A stretch of 7,838 nucleotides of DNA from Thaumarchaeota archaeon UBA223. Lineage in GTDB: Archaea; Thermoproteota; Nitrososphaeria; Nitrososphaerales; UBA57. Where the stretch lies: positions 27,031-34,868 of the forward strand of contig DAHJ01000033.1 of NCBI GenBank assembly GCA_002495905.1, in the 5' to 3' direction. A model generated the notes under the pieces. That model was not told where the DNA came from. It ran no database searches and worked only from the letters and a program-made list of their open reading frames with translations. A program made the position numbers and the translations under genes. Of this stretch, positions 5,325-7,838 are shown in pieces; within the stretch, counting starts at the first letter, position 1, and every line of letters starts with the position of its first letter.

Positions 5325-5331
5325 TTTAAAG
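5325..5331 (+). promoter_or_regulatory. Possible TATA-like box of the CDGSH gene
   Basis: TTTAAAG lies about 33 bases before ATG 5361, slightly far but acceptable for a leaderless transcript. The bases between are T-rich with no purine-rich ribosome-binding site. Transcription reading through from the tRNA gene is the alternative. Confidence 0.3.
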
Positions 5332-5360
5332 TTAATTACTTATTTTTCATAGTCTTTTTC

Positions 5361-5594
5361 ATGACTAGGTTAATCAAACATTCTACTGATAAGCCATTTA
5401 TTCACATTACGCCTTCAGGAGATAAAGTCAAAATCTGTATGTGCGGTATAAGTAAAACATATCCGTTTTGCGATAGCACACATAGTAAAACCAAGGACGA
5501 AGGTAGTCAATTGTGTTGCTATGATAAAGATGGTAACCGACTCTCTCCAGAAGAATGGATGTACCAAGAAGATAAAGAAACTATTGACGTCTGA
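5361..5594 (+). CDS. CDGSH-type [2Fe-2S] iron-sulfur protein
   Basis: A 77-residue soluble protein of the CDGSH (mitoNEET-type) family, which binds one redox-active, often labile [2Fe-2S] cluster with three cysteines and one histidine. The ligand pattern is complete: Cys26 and Cys28 in KICMCGIS, then Cys37 and His41 in PFCDSTH. The consensus CDGxH reads CDSTH here, with Ser in place of Gly. A vicinal pair Cys52-Cys53 lies outside the motif and could be a redox or metal-binding site. The N-terminal block KPFIHITPSGDKVKICMCG is typical of short microbial single-motif members. ATG 5361 was chosen because the longer frame back to 5259 runs through the tRNA gene. There is no membrane anchor. The stop lies three bases from the glmS stop on the other strand. 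Physiological partners are unknown; electron transfer or cluster delivery are the family roles. Confidence 0.92.
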   Translation: MTRLIKHSTDKPFIHITPSGDKVKICMCGISKTYPFCDSTHSKTKDEGSQLCCYDKDGNRLSPEEWMYQEDKETIDV

Positions 5595-5597
5595 CTT

Positions 5598-7364
5598 TTA
5601 CTTCACTGTAACTGATTTTGCTAAGTTTCTTGGATAATCTGGATTATTCTTTTTTCTAATTGCAGTATAGTATGCTAATAGCTGTAGTGGCAAAAGCTCA
5701 ATTAATGGATATAAAATCTTTTCTACTTGAGGTATCTCTATCCAATGATCATAAACTTCATTATTCTCACTTGATATTCCAATTATTTTTGCTCCTCTAG
5801 CTTTCATTTCAGCTGCATTATTTATTGTATCATCGTATGATTCATCTTTTGGATTAATAATGATAGCCGGTGTACCTTCTTCTACTAATGCCAATGTACC
5901 ATGTTTTATTTCACCTGCTGCCATTCCTTCTGCATGAATGTAAGCTAATTCCTTTAACTTCAATGCTCCTTCTAATGCTATTGGATGATGTATTGCTCTA
6001 CCTAAGAAATACACATCATTTGATTCATTAAGTAATTCAATGATTTCTTGCAAGGATTTTTCTTTTGATAAAACATCTTTTATCTTTTTAGATAATTCAA
6101 TAATCATTTCATTACCATTTTTTACTTCTCCTAATTCAAATATTATTTTATACACTATTGCTAATTGTGATGTGAAACTCTTTGTTGCAGCAACTCCAAT
6201 TTCAGGTCCACAATTTAAATTAAGACTAATGTTACTTACCCTAGATAAAGAAGAACCTAACGTATTGTATATCGATAATATAGTAACTCCTTTATCCTTG
6301 ACATTACGAATTACTTCAAGTAAATCTGCAGTTTCTCCACTCTGTGATATAGGAATTAATATTGCATTATTATTCATTAATTCAATATATTCTTCTGCTT
6401 CACTGGATAGAAACGCCTGAACTGGACTATTTACGAATTTTGTAAGCATTTTCCTAAAAATCAAGGCAATGTGAAAACTCGATCCTGAACCAGTTATGAA
6501 TATATTCTTACCACTCTTTAATTTCTCAACAAACTCCTTGAATTTTTCATCATCTTGTTTTAATGCATTTTGCACTGTGGAAGTCTGTTCATGAATTTCT
6601 TTAATTGTATGATGAGAAAATTCTTCTTTCGATATATCAGCAGCTTCCCAAGCTACATGCGTTTTATCCCTCGATATCTTATCTCCATCAAAGTTTACTA
6701 TTTCAATTGAATTTGACGTTACTCTTACTATTTCCTTATCTTCTAGAAATATTACATTGTCCGTATAATCGATAAACGACACTATGTCACTGGAAATAAA
6801 ATTCTCTTGTTTACCAATTCCAACAATTAATGGCGCATATTTTCTCATTCCATATATTTCATCTTTCTTATCATTAAAAATCACGATTAACGCAAAACTA
6901 CCTTCTAATTTCTTACTTACATTTTTTAATGTCTTTAATGGGTCTTTTTCTTTATTGTATTCTTCTTCAATTAAATGTGATATAATTTCTGAATCGGTTT
7001 CACTTATTATTTCATGATTATTTGATAATTCCTTTGATAATTTCTGATAATTCTCAATTATTCCATTATGAACCAGAACTATTTCTTGGTTGCATGATGG
7101 ATGAGGGTGTGCATTCTCCTTTGTTACTCCTCCATGTGTAGCCCATCTTGTATGTGCTATTCCTATACTACCTTCAGCTTTGCCAAGTTCAATCTTCTCG
7201 TTAATTGAATCAATTCTTCCAATATCTTTCTTTATTGTTACATTATCTTTATGAATAGTTGAAATCCCTGCTGAATCATAACCTCTATACTCCATTCTTT
7301 TTAATGCTTGTAATAAAATTGGAGCTGCATCTTTCTTTCCAATATAGCCTGTTATTCCACACAT
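5598..7364 (-). CDS. glmS: Glutamine--fructose-6-phosphate aminotransferase (isomerising)
   Basis: A 588-residue enzyme that makes glucosamine 6-phosphate from fructose 6-phosphate and glutamine, the first step to UDP-N-acetylglucosamine for glycans and S-layer glycoprotein. The N-terminal class II glutaminase domain (1 to about 235) starts MCGITGYIG, with Cys2 as nucleophile after Met removal. It shows RGYDSAG at 27-33, HTRWATHG at 71-78, HNGIIENY at 99-106 and TDSE at 123-126. Two SIS sugar-isomerase domains follow: TGSGSSFHIA at 291-300, SQSGETAD at 340-347, ATKSFTSQ at 393-400, then GEIKHGTLALVEE at 484-496. The C-terminal NLAKSVTVK carries the conserved lysine that reacts with fructose 6-phosphate. 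Length is close to E. coli GlmS (609). It lies 36 bases downstream of rps11 and converges on the CDGSH gene with a three-base gap. No glmS ribozyme-like leader is possible in 36 bases. Confidence 0.97.
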   Translation of the reverse strand: MCGITGYIGKKDAAPILLQALKRMEYRGYDSAGISTIHKDNVTIKKDIGRIDSINEKIELGKAEGSIGIAHTRWATHGGVTKENAHPHPSCNQEIVLVHNGIIENYQKLSKELSNNHEIISETDSEIISHLIEEEYNKEKDPLKTLKNVSKKLEGSFALIVIFNDKKDEIYGMRKYAPLIVGIGKQENFISSDIVSFIDYTDNVIFLEDKEIVRVTSNSIEIVNFDGDKISRDKTHVAWEAADISKEEFSHHTIKEIHEQTSTVQNALKQDDEKFKEFVEKLKSGKNIFITGSGSSFHIALIFRKMLTKFVNSPVQAFLSSEAEEYIELMNNNAILIPISQSGETADLLEVIRNVKDKGVTILSIYNTLGSSLSRVSNISLNLNCGPEIGVAATKSFTSQLAIVYKIIFELGEVKNGNEMIIELSKKIKDVLSKEKSLQEIIELLNESNDVYFLGRAIHHPIALEGALKLKELAYIHAEGMAAGEIKHGTLALVEEGTPAIIINPKDESYDDTINNAAEMKARGAKIIGISSENNEVYDHWIEIPQVEKILYPLIELLPLQLLAYYTAIRKKNNPDYPRNLAKSVTVK

Positions 7365-7391
7365 AACTAAAATCTTGAAGCTATGTTAACA

Positions 7392-7400
7392 GATAAAAGA
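7392..7400 (-). promoter_or_regulatory. Possible TATA-like box of glmS
   Basis: On the minus strand, TCTTTTATC in the 36-base gap after rps11 is centred about 32 bases before the glmS ATG. This would allow a separate leaderless glmS transcript. Co-transcription from the ribosomal genes is equally possible, so this is a weak call. Confidence 0.3.
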
Positions 7401-7802
7401 CTATGCTCTTCTTCCTCTTCTTCCACCAGCTTTTCTGGTAGTATCGTGAGGAATTGGTGTGACATCTTCAATTTTTCCTACTCTAAATCCACCTCTTGCA
7501 ATTGCTCTAATTACTGCTTGAGCACCTGGTCCTGGAGTTCTTCCACCAACTCCACCAACTGCACGTACTCTTATGTGAAGGTGTTCAATTCCTTTTGATC
7601 TAGCAATTTCTGCTGCTGCTTGAGCTGCTTTCATAGCTGCATATGGAGTTGCTTGGAACCTATCTGCTTTAACATGTCTTCCACCAGAACTTATTGCAAT
7701 AGTTTCTGAACCACTTAGGTCTGTTATATGCACAATTGTATTATTATAACTACTAAAAATATGTACTATTCCCCATTTTTTTGACACGTCAGAACTACTC
7801 AT
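7401..7802 (-). CDS. rps11: 30S ribosomal protein S11 (uS11)
   Basis: A 133-residue small-subunit protein that helps form the mRNA path at the platform, binding 16S rRNA near the decoding region. The sequence is classic archaeal uS11: WGIVHIFSSYNNTIVHITD from residue 10, SSGGRHVKADR, TPYAAMKAAQAAAEIA, then GIEHLHIRVRAVGG, RTPGPGAQAVIRA and the basic tail ending GGRRGRRA. Length fits the archaeal form (about 130). The ATG overlaps the last 8 bases of the upstream minus-strand frame (probable rps4), in line with the archaeal order S13-S4-S11. The AAAGGAA purine run just before the ATG may serve as the ribosome-binding site. Downstream lies glmS, where many archaea have rpoD. Confidence 0.98.
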   Translation of the reverse strand: MSSSDVSKKWGIVHIFSSYNNTIVHITDLSGSETIAISSGGRHVKADRFQATPYAAMKAAQAAAEIARSKGIEHLHIRVRAVGGVGGRTPGPGAQAVIRAIARGGFRVGKIEDVTPIPHDTTRKAGGRRGRRA

Positions 7803-7838
7803 TTTCCTTTACTTCCTCAGTCTTCTCTTCTACTTCAT
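7795..7838 (-). CDS. rps4: C-terminal tail of probable ribosomal protein S4 (5' part outside window)
   Basis: On the minus strand, one frame stays open from the window edge and ends at TAG 7797-7795, overlapping rps11 by 8 bases. The 13 complete codons encode EVEEKTEEVKENE, a charged Glu/Lys tail of the kind found on archaeal S4 proteins. Identity rests on the usual archaeal gene order rps13-rps4-rps11, not on any S4 motif, since the conserved body lies outside the window. Confidence 0.6.
   Translation of the reverse strand, partial: EVEEKTEEVKENE

Noticed and set aside
5259..5360. Extended N-terminus for the CDGSH protein starting inside the tRNA
   Set aside because: The frame is open only by chance across the tRNA-Val gene; the extension does not resemble CDGSH proteins, and ATG 5361 gives a normal family length.
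6040..6420. Plus-strand open frame of 126 codons
   Set aside because: It lies wholly antisense inside glmS, whose protein is unambiguous; low-complexity hydrophobic translation with no recognisable motif.
7383..7598. Plus-strand open frame rich in Ser, Thr and Cys
   Set aside because: Antisense to rps11; the Ser-rich translation is a mirror of the Arg/Gly-rich codons of S11.
1..7838. CRISPR array, insertion sequence, integrase or phage gene
   Set aside because: No spaced direct repeats, transposase motifs or terminal inverted repeats were seen; nearly all bases belong to housekeeping or cofactor genes.

Overview
The window looks like a compact, AT-rich archaeal chromosome, most likely a marine ammonia-oxidising thaumarchaeon (Nitrososphaeria, Nitrosopumilus-like). 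The reasons are an archaeal S4/S11 ribosomal gene pair, a tRNA-Val without an encoded CCA that appears to carry an intron in its D-loop, short AT-rich TATA-like boxes about 25-35 bases before several starts, and almost no intergenic space. The assignment rests on gene content and protein style only; no search was run.

Left part, plus strand (1-2295): the 3' part of a Prx6-type 1-Cys peroxiredoxin, a TusA-like sulfur carrier with its CPxP cysteine, a DsrE2-like protein overlapping it by one base, an unrecognised 120-residue protein, and 5-formyltetrahydrofolate cyclo-ligase. Gaps are short (22, overlap, 35 and 7 bases), so these genes may be co-transcribed in whole or part.

Middle (2296-5147): the full pathway for the nickel-pincer nucleotide (NPN) cofactor. 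larE and larB read rightward 10 bases apart; larC reads leftward and meets larB tail to tail with an 8-base overlap. LarB makes the dicarboxylated pyridinium mononucleotide, LarE converts the carboxylates to thiocarboxylates, and LarC inserts nickel using CTP. No larA (lactate racemase) or other obvious NPN user is present. An 18-base palindrome lies between a TATA-like box and the TTG start of larE.

Right part (5148-7838): divergent promoters for larC and a tRNA-Val(UAC), then a small CDGSH-type [2Fe-2S] protein. On the minus strand are glmS (hexosamine synthesis) and, upstream of it, rps11 and the last codons of what is probably rps4.

The most interesting theme is sulfur and nickel chemistry side by side: a peroxiredoxin, a TusA/DsrE thiol-relay pair and a complete NPN cofactor set with no adjacent enzyme that uses the cofactor. 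The second point of interest is the tRNA intron in an unusual position.
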